38,465 nucleotides of DNA, from NCBI GenBank assembly GCA_964490005.1, contig CAZBBB010000023.1:1-38465 (forward strand), read 5' to 3'. Within the stretch, counting starts at the first letter, position 1; each line of letters begins with the position of its first letter. The notes under the pieces are model-generated. The model was not told the DNA's origin and did no database searches. It was given only the letters and a program-made list of their open reading frames with translations. Both the position numbers and the translations under genes were made by a program. Shown piece by piece: positions 1 to 8,851 of the stretch. The DNA is from CAZBBB01 sp964490005 (GTDB taxonomy: Bacteria; Planctomycetota; B15-G4).

Positions 1-224
1 ACACGGGCGTCGCCCCGCTGGTCGAGGCGCTGGCGGCGCTCGCGCGCGACGCCGAACTGCGCGCGCGCCTGGCGGCCGGCGCCGCCGCCCGCGACCTGCG
101 GGCGCACGAGTCGGAGGCCGTCGGCGCGGCGCTCGCCGCGCTCTACGACGAGTTGGCCGCCCCGCGACTGGAGATCGAGGCCCGCGCCAGCCAGACTGCG
201 CGCGCATGCATCTCGTCGTCCTGA
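1..224 (+). CDS. C-terminal fragment of a glycosyltransferase (truncated by window edge)
   Basis: An open frame entering from the left edge (first full codon at base 3) runs to TGA at 222-224, giving about 73 residues. It is rich in Ala, Leu and Arg and reads as alternating helices ending in a 'ALYDEL' type segment, which is how many GT4 glycosyltransferases finish. No catalytic motif lies in the visible part, so the family call rests on this tail and on the neighbouring GT4 gene, whose ATG at 206 lies inside this frame (19-base overlap). The overlap suggests one transcript with coupled translation. Confidence 0.55.
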   Translation, partial: TGVAPLVEALAALARDAELRARLAAGAAARDLRAHESEAVGAALAALYDELAAPRLEIEARASQTARACISSS

Positions 225-1243
225 CGCAGGTTCTCGATCGGCGCGACGCCGTGCTGGGCTTCTTCCACGGCTGGTGCGAGGCCTTCGCGCGACACGTCGA
301 GCGCCTGACGGTCTTCGCGCAGCGCGTCGGCGAGGTCGAGTTGCCGCCGCACGTGCAGGTGCGCTCGCTGGGCAAGGAGGGCGGTGCGGGGCGCCTGGCG
401 ATGCTGCGTCGGCTGCAGGGCGGGCTCGTCGCGCTGCGCCGGCCCGACGCGCTGTTCGTGCACATGGTGCCGCGCCTGGCGCTCTACGCCGGGCCGGTCG
501 CCGTGGCGCGCCGGCTGCCCGTGTATCTCTGGTACACGCACAAGGGCGTCGACCGCAATCTGCGCCTGGCGATGCCGCTCGTGCGCAAGGCCTTCACCGC
601 CAGCGAGGAGTCGTTCCGGCTGCGCAGCGCGCACGGGCGGCGCGTCGTCACCGGGCACGGCATCGATTGCGAGCGCTTCGCGCCGCCCGCCGCGCCGCGC
701 ACGGTCGACGTGCTGTGCGTGGGACGCATCGCGCCGAGCAAGGGTCAGGACGAACTGCTCGACGCGCTCGCGCTGCTGCCGACGTGCCCGCGGACCGAGT
801 TCGCGGGAGACATCCTGCTGGCGGGCGACGGGGCCTATCGCGACGCGCTGGCGGTGCGCGTGGCCGGCTTCTCGGGCGCGGTGCGCCTGCTCGGCGCCGT
901 GCCGTGGCTGGAAGTCGCCGACCTGATGCGGCGCGCGCGCGTGCTGGTCAACGCCAGCCGCACGGGCAGCGTCGACAAGGTCGTGCTCGAGGCCATGGCC
1001 TGCGGCACGCTGCCGCTCTCGTGCAACGAGTCCTTCGCGCCGCTCTTCGGCGCCGAACTCGCGCCGCGGCTGATGTTCCGGCGCGACGACCCGGCGCACC
1101 TGGCCGCGCAACTGCGCGCGCTGCTGGCCCTGCCGCCGGCCGAGGCCGAGCGGCTCGGCGGACGGCTGCGCGGCCTGGTCACGCCGGCGCACGACCTGCG
1201 CCGCCTCGCGCCGCGCCTGGTCGACGAGATGCGGCCGGCATGA
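206..1243 (+). CDS. Glycosyltransferase family 4 protein
   Basis: 345 aa, a probable GT-B fold transferase that would add a nucleotide-sugar-derived residue to a lipid-linked glycan at the cytoplasmic membrane face. The C-terminal Rossmann half shows the usual 'VLCVGRIAPSKGQDELLDAL' start, then 'LLAGDG', and a donor-site segment 'SVDKVVLEAMACGTLPL'. The second Glu of the E-x7-E motif is present (LEAMACG), but the position of the first Glu is Gly, a variant found in a subset of GT4 enzymes. The ATG at 206 is chosen because the protein opens directly with a beta strand (MHLVVLTQVL). Flanked by another transferase and a heparinase-like protein, it belongs to the surface glycan locus. Sugar and linkage cannot be read from sequence. 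Confidence 0.85.
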   Translation: MHLVVLTQVLDRRDAVLGFFHGWCEAFARHVERLTVFAQRVGEVELPPHVQVRSLGKEGGAGRLAMLRRLQGGLVALRRPDALFVHMVPRLALYAGPVAVARRLPVYLWYTHKGVDRNLRLAMPLVRKAFTASEESFRLRSAHGRRVVTGHGIDCERFAPPAAPRTVDVLCVGRIAPSKGQDELLDALALLPTCPRTEFAGDILLAGDGAYRDALAVRVAGFSGAVRLLGAVPWLEVADLMRRARVLVNASRTGSVDKVVLEAMACGTLPLSCNESFAPLFGAELAPRLMFRRDDPAHLAAQLRALLALPPAEAERLGGRLRGLVTPAHDLRRLAPRLVDEMRPA

Positions 1244-1253
1244 GGGGGCGCGC

Positions 1254-3152
1254 GTGACGGGCGGCGCGACGGGCGGCGCGGCCGGCGCGGGGCGCCCGGG
1301 TCCGACGGTCGGCGCCGGGCAGGGCCGGGCGCAGCTCGGCGACCAGGTCACGCTGCGCCTCGGCATCCTGCGCGGACTGTCGCGCTATCTGGCCCGGCTG
1401 CGCGGCCCCGACGGCGCGCTGGTCTGTCCGCGCCACCGCGTCGAGCACACCGGCAAGAACGTCTACGGCGCGCTCATCGACCTGTACAACTGGCGCTACA
1501 CGCGCGACGAGACCTTCCTCGAGCCGCTGCGCGTGGTGGCGCTGCGCACGGTCGACAACCTCGGCGAGGATCCCGAGAGCCGCGTGCCCGTGTTCCTGCC
1601 GGGACGCGTCGACCCGCGCAACGCCTCGACCAACGCGATCGACGGCGGCGCCTGCGCCGACGTGCTCGCGACGCTGCTCGAGGAGGTCCCCGAGGCCTTC
1701 TCCGACGAGGAGCGCGCGCGCATCGCCGACGCGCTCGAGCGCCACGTCGAGGGCTACCTGCGCCACGCGGCGCGCGATCGGCCGATCACGGCGCAGCGGC
1801 TGTGGGCCGGCACCGGCGTGGCGCGCGCGGCGCGCCTGCTGCGGCGCGACGACTGGGCCGCCGACGCCCTGGCGGGCTGCGCGCGCGCGCTCGACGAACT
1901 CACGCCCGACGGCATCTCGCCCTACATCCCGGCCGGCAGCGACCACTGCACGCACCCGGGCCTGGCCGACATCTCGACCTTCTACCACTCGCGCACGCCG
2001 GGCTTCGTGCTCTACATCCACGAGGTGCTCGGCCGGCCGCTGGCCGGGCGCGACGCCGAGCGCGTGCGCGGCTCGCTCGACGCGCTCGTCGCGATGCGCG
2101 ACGGCGCCTTCCGCAAGGTGCTGCACAACGAGGCCAAGGCCTGGTACTGGGAGAGCGACTACGAGGTCGCGAGCCATCCCTTCGACGTCTTCGCGCTGCA
2201 GAGCGGCGCGCGGCGCTTCGACTCGGCGCTCTACCGGGACGAGGCCGGGCGCGCGATGGAGGAGTGGATCGGCCACCTCGATCCCGACGGGGGCGCCGAC
2301 AGCCACCACGGGCGCGGCGTGAACTTCCAGTGCCGCGTGTTCTGGACCGGCCACGCGGCGTGGATCGCGCGCGTGCTGCATGACGTCGCGCTGCAGGGCG
2401 CGCCGCGCGCGCCCTGCACGCTCGACCTGCCGGCCGCCGGGCTGGTGCACGTCGAGACCGAGCGCGCCGTGGCCGTGCTGCGCGGCGGCCACCCGGCGGG
2501 CGGCAATCTCTTCGGCTGCGATCTGGGCGGCGGCCAGCTGCAGTCGCTGTGCGTGCGTCCCGACGCGCGCATCGCGCGCGGCACGGAGCTGCTCACGCGG
2601 CGCCGCTTCCTGCGCCGGCGGCCGGGCAGCTTCGCGCACCGGCCCGCGAGCGGCCCGGGCGCGCTGCGACGGCTGGCCGCGGTGCTCGCCGCCGACCGCT
2701 CCGATCTGCGCTTCCGGCTGTACGTCGCGAGCGTCGAGTGGCGCGCGGGACGCCGGCTCGGCGCGCTCGGCTACGCGCTGCGGCACGTCGTGCGTCGCTC
2801 GCTGGCCGAGAGTTCGGCCTGGTGCGCGAGCCATCTCGACGCGCGGACGACGCAGACGGTGCGGGGCGACGAGGTGCTCTTCGAGGGCGGCCTGGCCGGG
2901 CGCGACGGCGTGCGCCTGCCGGGCAGCGCGACGCTCCGACGCTACCGCTTCCTGCCCGGCGAGGTCGCGCTCGAGGACGAGTTGACGCTGCGCGACGCGC
3001 GCGGCCCCGTCGAGTACCGGCTGCCCGACGCGCTGGCGGACGTCGAGGTGCGCTGCGAGGGAGCCGTCGCGCGGCGCGCCGGAGCGCGGGTGGTGGCCGA
3101 CGCGCGCGGCGGGACGCTGCGCCTGCGGATCACGGGCCGCTGGATCACCTGA
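1254..3152 (+). CDS. Heparinase/alginate-lyase-like (alpha/alpha)-toroid protein, probably cytoplasmic
   Basis: 632 aa from GTG at 1254, ten bases after the previous stop, with a G-rich stretch just upstream. The first roughly 380 residues are helical and aromatic-rich (for example HTGKNVYGALIDLYNW, STFYHSRTPGFVLYIHEVLG, ADSHHGRGVNFQCRVFW), recalling the (alpha/alpha) toroid of heparinase II/III and related lyases or epimerases. The last 230 residues look like beta strands (VHVETERAVAVLRGG, RYRFLPGEVALEDELTL), as in the beta-sandwich half of that superfamily. No signal peptide or membrane segment is visible, which is odd for a lyase and points to action on a cytoplasmic intermediate or to a non-catalytic role. 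It converges with the next gene and shares 8 bases with it. The family call is inference; the catalytic residues were not located with confidence. Confidence 0.5.
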   Translation: MTGGATGGAAGAGRPGPTVGAGQGRAQLGDQVTLRLGILRGLSRYLARLRGPDGALVCPRHRVEHTGKNVYGALIDLYNWRYTRDETFLEPLRVVALRTVDNLGEDPESRVPVFLPGRVDPRNASTNAIDGGACADVLATLLEEVPEAFSDEERARIADALERHVEGYLRHAARDRPITAQRLWAGTGVARAARLLRRDDWAADALAGCARALDELTPDGISPYIPAGSDHCTHPGLADISTFYHSRTPGFVLYIHEVLGRPLAGRDAERVRGSLDALVAMRDGAFRKVLHNEAKAWYWESDYEVASHPFDVFALQSGARRFDSALYRDEAGRAMEEWIGHLDPDGGADSHHGRGVNFQCRVFWTGHAAWIARVLHDVALQGAPRAPCTLDLPAAGLVHVETERAVAVLRGGHPAGGNLFGCDLGGGQLQSLCVRPDARIARGTELLTRRRFLRRRPGSFAHRPASGPGALRRLAAVLAADRSDLRFRLYVASVEWRAGRRLGALGYALRHVVRRSLAESSAWCASHLDARTTQTVRGDEVLFEGGLAGRDGVRLPGSATLRRYRFLPGEVALEDELTLRDARGPVEYRLPDALADVEVRCEGAVARRAGARVVADARGGTLRLRITGRWIT

Positions 3153-5889
3153 GCGCGCGCGCGCGGTAGGTCCTCAGGGCGCGCTCGACGGCCGGGTCGG
3201 GCGTGCCGTCCGCCCCGCCCGGCGGCAGCGCGCGCTCGGCCCCGGGCGGGAGCACGACGAGTCCGTTTCCGTCCAGCCGGGCCACCGCGCCCTCGGCGTC
3301 GCGCAGGTGCAGCCAGGCCGAGGTCTGCAGGGTTCCCGTCAGCAGCAGTTGCGGCAGCCGCGCGATGTCGAACCAGCCCCGCTCGACGCCGGGCGGCAGG
3401 CCGGCGCCGGACAGCACGAGCGCCACGCGGTGCGCGCCGTCCTCGGCCGAGGCCCGCCGGAGCTGCGCGGCGCCCTCGCCGTACGGAGCGGCGAGCACGA
3501 ACAGGTCCGCCGCACTCAGCGAGCGCGCGAGCCGCTCGAGCTGCGCGTCGAGTTCCGCGCTCGCTGCGGCCGGCCCGGCCGCGACGTGCCACCACAGCAG
3601 CAGCGGCCGCGCGTCGGCCTCCGCGAGCAGCGCGAGCGCGCGCTCGCCGAGCGCGTCGGCCGTCTGCGCCGAGGCGCGCAGCGTGCGCTGGAAGTCCCGC
3701 GCGAGCGCGGCGGGCGAGGCCTCGGGCACGAGCGCGACCGTGCGATAGCCGCGCGCCTGCCACTCCAGCGTCAGGCCGGCCGCGGGCTGCGGCTCGGCCC
3801 GCGCTTCCTCGGGGGAGAGCCCGGCGAGCAGCGCGGCGAGCCCGGGGGCCTCCTCGGGCCAGCGCGAGACGGCGCCCGCCAGCACGAGCGGCGCGGGCAG
3901 CGCGGCCGCGAGGCGCGGCAGCGCGCCGCGCGTGAAGGCCTCGGCACCCAGCCCCGAGACCGTCACGAGCACGATGTCGGGCGGCGGGGCGCGCTGCTCG
4001 CCCGGGCGCTCGCCCGGCAGGAATCCAGGCCAGGGGCCCGTGGTGTCGAGCGCGCGCAACTCGCGCCGCGCCAGGCCCGGCTCGGCGCGCAGTTGCAGCA
4101 GCGCCGCGTCGGCGCCGGTCGGCAGCGCGTTGGCCGCGTGCAGGCGCCGCGCGGCGGAGACGGGGTCGCTGGCGTGGGCCGCCGCGGCGAGCACCGGGCG
4201 ACGGGCGAGCAGCGTCGTGACCGCCGGGCGGCGCCCGGCCTCCACGAGCACGACGTCGCGGGGCGCGCCCGCGTCGAGCGCGAGCAGGCTCTCGGCGTCT
4301 CGCGCCGCCTGCGGCTCGACCAGCAGCAGGCGGCCGTCGACGGTCGCCAGCGGACGGGCCGCGCCCGCGTGCAGCGCCAGCGTCCACACCGGCCCCGGCA
4401 GCAGGAACACGACGAGTCCGGTGAGCACGATCTGCGCTCGACGGCCGCCGCGCTCGACGAGCTGCCGCGCACCGTTGGCGAGCGGCACGGCGAGCACCAG
4501 CGCCAGGCAGCGCGCGGCCTCGCTGCCGGTGTCCTGCGGCGCGCGCAGCAGCAGCGCCAGCGGCACCGCGAGCAGCAGCAGTCCGACGAAGAAGAAGGCC
4601 TCGCGCCCGGGGCTCGCGTGCAGTTGGCGCACGCCCGGCAGGAACAGCATGCAACCCGGCGCGACCGCGGCGAGCAGTCCCCACGCGATCGTCGAACCGT
4701 CGGCGTCGAAGCGCGGGCGCGGCTCGACCCACAGCCAGGCCAGCGCCGCGGCGGCCAGCACCGGCAGCACCAGCCCGAAGAAGGGTGCGCGGAGCAGCGT
4801 CGGTTCCCCGGGTCGCCGCGCGCGGTTGCTGGGGTGCGGATCGTTGTCCGGATGGTGGCGCCCGGCCAGGTGCGACCAGCCGACGCCGAGCACCCAGCCG
4901 GGCAGCAGCAGCAACGCCGCCGACGGACGCGCGAGCACCAGGCCGAAGGCCGCCATGGTCGCCAGTCGCGGGACATGCCAGCTCGCCCGACGCAGCGTGG
5001 ACATCGTCGCGGCGATCAGCAGCGCGACGAAGGCCAGCGCGAAGGGCAGCGAACCGCCCCCGAGGAAGGGCGTGATGGCCGTGTCGAGGGCCGGGTCGAA
5101 GCGCGCGGTGAGCGGCGCGCCGCCGCTGCCGCGCGCCAGCGCGCCCACGAGGAACAGCGCCGCGAGCGGGTTGAGCCCCAGCAGCGCGGCCAGCATCGCG
5201 CGCGTGGCGCCGCGATTGCCGCGCAGCCGCGCGATGGCCTCGGCCGAGAGCAGCAGCACGGCCGCCAGCGAGGCCAGCGCGAGCAGCGCCGAGGCCGTCG
5301 CGGGGTGGCAGCCGCTGCCGGCCGCGAGCCCGGCGACGGCCGCCGCGGCGAACTGCGCCGGCCCCAGGCGCGCGCCGGCGAGGAAGGGGTCCTCGCCGCC
5401 GGCGAGGAAACCCTGCGCTTGGGCCGCGACGACGAGGTGGCCGCTGTCGGGCGCGGGCCGTTCGGGCGGCGCGGCCCAGAGCGCCGCCGCGAGGGCCGAC
5501 AGCAGCAGCGCCAGGCAGACCGGCGTGCGCGCCGGGTACAGCGGCATCGGCGCGGGGTGCGGCGGCTGGCGCGCCGACCAGCGCAGGAACCACAGCGAGC
5601 GCAGCGTGCCCGCCAGGCACAGCGCGAGCGTGGCGGCGTGCACGACCGTGCCGGGCGCCTGCAGCCCGGCGAGCAGCGGCGCGGCGAGCACGAGCGGCGT
5701 GAGCGCGAGCGCGCCGCCGACGAGGAAGAAGCGCCGGTCGAGCACCGAGACCACGCGCAGCAGCCCCCAGCCCGGCGCCAGCAGCAGCGGCAGCGCCGTC
5801 CACGTCGAGCCGGGCGCCCGCCACCACGCCCACCAGCCCGCGCACGCCAGCAGCAGCGGCGCGCCGGCTCGGAGAATCCGGCTCGACAT
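3145..5889 (-). CDS. Polytopic membrane protein fused to a degenerate sulfatase/alkaline-phosphatase-like domain
   Basis: 914 aa from ATG at 5889; the frame is open 20 codons further upstream, but those residues are hydrophilic and unlike a membrane-protein start. Residues about 5-520 hold roughly a dozen hydrophobic segments. After a linker, residues about 636-880 follow the sulfatase/alkaline phosphatase superfamily plan: 'PDIVLVTVSGLGAEAF' (family: V-T-I-D-G-L-R), 'LAALLAGLSPEEA' (family: asLLTGl.P) and 'LFVLAAPYGEG...VALVLSGAGLPPG' (family: TSDHGE...PliigPG). The metal-binding Asp is Ser645, the nucleophile region is W-P-E-E-A-P-G (677-683), and the S-D-H-G-E metal site reads A-P-Y-G-E (801-805). 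This looks like a pseudoenzyme. The gene lies antisense inside the glycan locus and its start faces that of the next operon. Confidence 0.6.
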   Translation of the reverse strand: MSSRILRAGAPLLLACAGWWAWWRAPGSTWTALPLLLAPGWGLLRVVSVLDRRFFLVGGALALTPLVLAAPLLAGLQAPGTVVHAATLALCLAGTLRSLWFLRWSARQPPHPAPMPLYPARTPVCLALLLSALAAALWAAPPERPAPDSGHLVVAAQAQGFLAGGEDPFLAGARLGPAQFAAAAVAGLAAGSGCHPATASALLALASLAAVLLLSAEAIARLRGNRGATRAMLAALLGLNPLAALFLVGALARGSGGAPLTARFDPALDTAITPFLGGGSLPFALAFVALLIAATMSTLRRASWHVPRLATMAAFGLVLARPSAALLLLPGWVLGVGWSHLAGRHHPDNDPHPSNRARRPGEPTLLRAPFFGLVLPVLAAAALAWLWVEPRPRFDADGSTIAWGLLAAVAPGCMLFLPGVRQLHASPGREAFFFVGLLLLAVPLALLLRAPQDTGSEAARCLALVLAVPLANGARQLVERGGRRAQIVLTGLVVFLLPGPVWTLALHAGAARPLATVDGRLLLVEPQAARDAESLLALDAGAPRDVVLVEAGRRPAVTTLLARRPVLAAAAHASDPVSAARRLHAANALPTGADAALLQLRAEPGLARRELRALDTTGPWPGFLPGERPGEQRAPPPDIVLVTVSGLGAEAFTRGALPRLAAALPAPLVLAGAVSRWPEEAPGLAALLAGLSPEEARAEPQPAAGLTLEWQARGYRTVALVPEASPAALARDFQRTLRASAQTADALGERALALLAEADARPLLLWWHVAAGPAAASAELDAQLERLARSLSAADLFVLAAPYGEGAAQLRRASAEDGAHRVALVLSGAGLPPGVERGWFDIARLPQLLLTGTLQTSAWLHLRDAEGAVARLDGNGLVVLPPGAERALPPGGADGTPDPAVERALRTYRARALR

Positions 5890-5927
5890 GGTTCGGGAGG
5901 TTACGGACTGTATGTTGGCGACGCCAC
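5890..5927. promoter_or_regulatory. 38-bp divergent intergenic region, candidate overlapping -10 boxes
   Basis: This short gap separates two divergent starts (ATG 5889 minus, ATG 5928 plus). On the plus strand TATGTT sits at 5911-5916, 11 bases before the ATG; on the minus strand TACAGT spans 5912-5907. Neither has a convincing -35 at 16-18 bp, and neither ATG has a well-placed Shine-Dalgarno (the GGGAGG near 5895 is too far from 5928). If these are real -10 boxes, the plus transcript would be nearly leaderless. Low confidence. Confidence 0.25.
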
Positions 5928-7127
5928 ATGCTCCGACACGCGCTGACACGCCTCGATCTCGTGGCGAACATCCGCTTCCCCGGCCATCGCGCCCACGGCA
6001 TCCAGGTGGCGGCGATGGCGGAGGCCTTGTCCGCCACCGGGCTCGCCACCGACGTCGTCGTGCCGCGCCGCTTCCCGGCGCTGCGCGAGGACGCTTGGAC
6101 GCACTACGGCGTCAAGCGCACCTTCGGCGTGCAGCGTCTCGCGAGCCTCGACGCGATCGACCTCGTGCCGCGCCGCTTCCAGCGGCTGCCCTTCCTGGTG
6201 CAGTCGGCCACCTTCGGCTGGCGCGCGCTGGCGCGCGCCGCGGTCGAGCGCGACACGGGCATCCTGCTGCGCGACCACTACACGCTGCTCGTGCTGCACG
6301 AGGGGCTGCGGCGCGGCGACCACGCGCGGCTCGCGGCGGAGGTGCACAACCTGCCCGCGCGCGGTCCGCGACGAGAGCGCGTGCTGCGGGCGCTGGCCGA
6401 CCTGCCGGCGGTGATCGCCATCTCGCGCGCGCTGCGCGACGATCTCGTCGAAGGCGGCCTGCAGCCCGACCGCGTGCTCGTCGCGCCCGACGGCGTGCAC
6501 CTGTGGCGCTTCTCCGACCTCCCGGGCGCGAGCTTCGCGCGGCGCCACCTCAAGCTGCCCGACGTGCCGACCGTCGTCTACGCCGGCCAGCTCTATCCGT
6601 GGAAGGGGGTCGACGTGCTCGTGCAGGCCATGGGCCCGCTCGTCGACGCGCAGTTGCTCGTCGTCGGCGGCGACGACGAGAACCTGCCGCGCGTCGTGGC
6701 GCTCGCCGAACGCTGCGCGCCGGGCCGCGTGCACTTCACCGGGCAGGTGCCGCACGCGGCCGTGCCCTTCCACCTCGCGGCCGGCGACGTGATCGCGCTG
6801 CCCAACAGCGCGAGCGAGGAGATCTCCTCGCGCTTCACCAGCCCGCTCAAGCTGTTCGAGGCGCTGGCCTGCGGGCGGGCGATCCTCGCCAGCGACCTGT
6901 CCTCGCTGCGCGAGGTGCTGCGGCAGGACGACAACGCCGCCTTCGCGCCGCCCGACGAGATCGAGGCGTGGAGCGCGGCCCTCGCCGCGCTGCTCGACGA
7001 CGGCCCGCGCCGCGCGCGCCTCGCCGAACAGGCCCGGCGCGACGCGCTGCCCTACGGCTGGTCCGAGCGCGGGCGCGCCGTGGCGGCCTTCCTGCGCGCG
7101 CGGCTCACGGTGGGGCCGCGCCCGTGA
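5928..7127 (+). CDS. Glycosyltransferase family 4 protein
   Basis: 399 aa. The N-terminal domain opens 'LDLVANIRFPGHRAHGIQVAAMAEAL', typical of GT4 acceptor domains with a Gly/His-rich first loop. The C-terminal domain has 'TVVYAGQLYPWKGVDVLVQAM', 'LLVVGGDDENL' and the donor-site segment 'SSRFTSPLKLFEALACGRAILASDLSSLREVL', the 'SPLKLFEYMA' subtype of GT4. It is the first gene of a five-gene operon in which each start overlaps the previous stop by four bases; here GTG of the next gene overlaps TGA at 7124-7127. It probably acts on the cytoplasmic face of the membrane during repeat-unit assembly. The donor is unknown. Confidence 0.88.
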   Translation: MLRHALTRLDLVANIRFPGHRAHGIQVAAMAEALSATGLATDVVVPRRFPALREDAWTHYGVKRTFGVQRLASLDAIDLVPRRFQRLPFLVQSATFGWRALARAAVERDTGILLRDHYTLLVLHEGLRRGDHARLAAEVHNLPARGPRRERVLRALADLPAVIAISRALRDDLVEGGLQPDRVLVAPDGVHLWRFSDLPGASFARRHLKLPDVPTVVYAGQLYPWKGVDVLVQAMGPLVDAQLLVVGGDDENLPRVVALAERCAPGRVHFTGQVPHAAVPFHLAAGDVIALPNSASEEISSRFTSPLKLFEALACGRAILASDLSSLREVLRQDDNAAFAPPDEIEAWSAALAALLDDGPRRARLAEQARRDALPYGWSERGRAVAAFLRARLTVGPRP

Positions 7128-8851
7128 GGCATCCTCTGCGCCTCGTGCTGCCCGTCGTGGCGGCGCTGCTGTTCACGTCGCTCGACCACGGCCTGCCCGA
7201 GCGCTACGTGCCCGACGACCACGCCGTGCGCTGCGCGCTCGGCATCGCGCGCGACCTGTCCGAGCCCGACCTGCCCGCGCTGCAGGCGCTCGTGCCGCCG
7301 TCGGGGCGCTACACGACCTATCCGTACCTGCTGCCCTACCTCGATCTCGTCGCCGTGGGGGTGGTCTACGTCGGCGGGCGCCTGGCCGGCGCGTGGGCCG
7401 GCGCGGGCGAGTTCGCCGAGGGCCTGTTCGACGATCCGACGCCGGCCTGGCTCGCGGCGCGCGTCGTCACGGCGCTGCTGGCGCTGCTGCTGCCGCTGGC
7501 GACCTATCGCGCGGCGCGCGAGCTGCGCCGGACGCGGGGCGAGGCGGCGCTGGCCGCGCTGCTGGCCGGCTCCTCGCTGCTGTTCGTGCAGTACGCGCAC
7601 ACCGAGCGGCCCTGGGCGCCGCTGGCGGCCTTCGGCGCCGCGAGCCTGGCGCTGAGTCTGCGCCTGCGGCGCCGGGACCGCGCGCGCGACGGCGCGCTGG
7701 CCGCGCTGGCGGCGGCGGCCGCCGCCTGCTGCCATCCGGCCGGGGCGCTGTTCCTGCTGCTGCCGCTGGTCGCGGCCCGCGTCTTCCGGCTGCGGGCGCC
7801 GGCCGTGCTCGCCGGGCTGCTCGTCGGCGCGCTGCTGATCGCCTGCGTGGGTTATCCCTACCTGCTCGTCTACCGCGCCGACGCGGGGAGCGGCGCGATC
7901 GCCGGACAGCTCGGCGCCGAGACCGCCGTCGACGTCGGCGGGCAGGCCTTCGACCTCTCGGCCTTCCACGCGCGCCAACTGCTGCCCGTGCTGCGCGGCT
8001 GGTTCGGCGGCGACCCGGTGCTGCTGCTGTGCGGTGCACTCGGGCTGGCCTGGCTGGCGCGCCGCGTGACGCCGGCCGCGCGCGCCCTGCTGCTGCCCCT
8101 TCCGATCGGCGTGGTCGCGCTGTTCCTGGTCTACGACGGGACGCACGTGCGCTACCTCATGCCGGTCACGCCCTTCCTCGCGCTGGGTGCGGCGGCCTGC
8201 CTCGCGCGGCTCGCGCAGCGCGGCGGGGCGCGGGCCGCGCTCGCGGCGCTGCTGCTGGCGCTGCCCGTCGTGCAGTGCGCGCGCCTGGTGCAGCTGCTGG
8301 GACGCACCGACACGCGCACGCTCGCGGCGGCGCAGCTTCCGGCGCTGCTGCCTCCGGACGCGCGCGTGGCGCTCGACGGCTACGCGCCGCCGCTGCGCGC
8401 CGACGCCGCCTCGCTGACCGCGATCGAGCCGCTCGTGGGCCTGTCGCGCAGCGAGCGGCGCTGGCTCGACTTCGCGCGCGCCGGCGTGCCCGAGCCGCCG
8501 CAGGCGCGCTTCCTCGTGCCCGTGATCCGCTTCTGGAAATACGACAGCTACTACCCGACCGACTACCTGCACGAGGACAAGAACCTGGCGCTGGGCGAGT
8601 GGATGGACCGCTGGGGCATCGACTTCTACGTGCAGGTCGACCGGGTGCCCGACGAGGAGCGCCGCCGGCCGGTCACCGATCTCATGGCGCAGCGCTTCAC
8701 GCTCGCCTGGGAGCTCTCGCCCGAGGGAAGCTCGCCGCCGCGCGAGGGCGCGCTGCCGACCGACCTGGGGTTCGCCCTCACGCAGTTGTGGCGCGCCGAG
8801 CGCCCCGGCCCGTGGATCCGGCTGTGGCGCCGCACGGACGGCGGTCCGTGA
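7124..8851 (+). CDS. GT-C type (GT39/ArnT-like) polytopic membrane glycosyltransferase
   Basis: 575 aa from GTG at 7124, which overlaps the previous TGA in a GTGA. The same frame is open far upstream, but that part is only a shadow of the minus-strand gene. The protein begins with a transmembrane helix (HPLRLVLPVVAALLFTS), followed by an acidic first loop 'RYVPDDHAVR' where GT-C enzymes carry the catalytic Asp/Glu pair. About ten hydrophobic helices run to residue ~410, and a soluble C-terminal part of ~160 aa contains 'RFLVPVIRFWKYDSYYPTDYLHEDKN' in two stretches. Members of this family use polyprenyl-phosphate sugars on the outer membrane face. It could add a branch sugar; a polymerase role is less likely but not excluded. 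Confidence 0.7.
   Translation: MRHPLRLVLPVVAALLFTSLDHGLPERYVPDDHAVRCALGIARDLSEPDLPALQALVPPSGRYTTYPYLLPYLDLVAVGVVYVGGRLAGAWAGAGEFAEGLFDDPTPAWLAARVVTALLALLLPLATYRAARELRRTRGEAALAALLAGSSLLFVQYAHTERPWAPLAAFGAASLALSLRLRRRDRARDGALAALAAAAAACCHPAGALFLLLPLVAARVFRLRAPAVLAGLLVGALLIACVGYPYLLVYRADAGSGAIAGQLGAETAVDVGGQAFDLSAFHARQLLPVLRGWFGGDPVLLLCGALGLAWLARRVTPAARALLLPLPIGVVALFLVYDGTHVRYLMPVTPFLALGAAACLARLAQRGGARAALAALLLALPVVQCARLVQLLGRTDTRTLAAAQLPALLPPDARVALDGYAPPLRADAASLTAIEPLVGLSRSERRWLDFARAGVPEPPQARFLVPVIRFWKYDSYYPTDYLHEDKNLALGEWMDRWGIDFYVQVDRVPDEERRRPVTDLMAQRFTLAWELSPEGSSPPREGALPTDLGFALTQLWRAERPGPWIRLWRRTDGGP

Noticed and set aside
3307..5946. An 879-codon plus-strand frame opposite the sulfatase-like membrane protein
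   Set aside because: Low-complexity Arg/Gln/Glu-rich translation with no domain; the minus-strand frame has clear membrane helices and family motifs.
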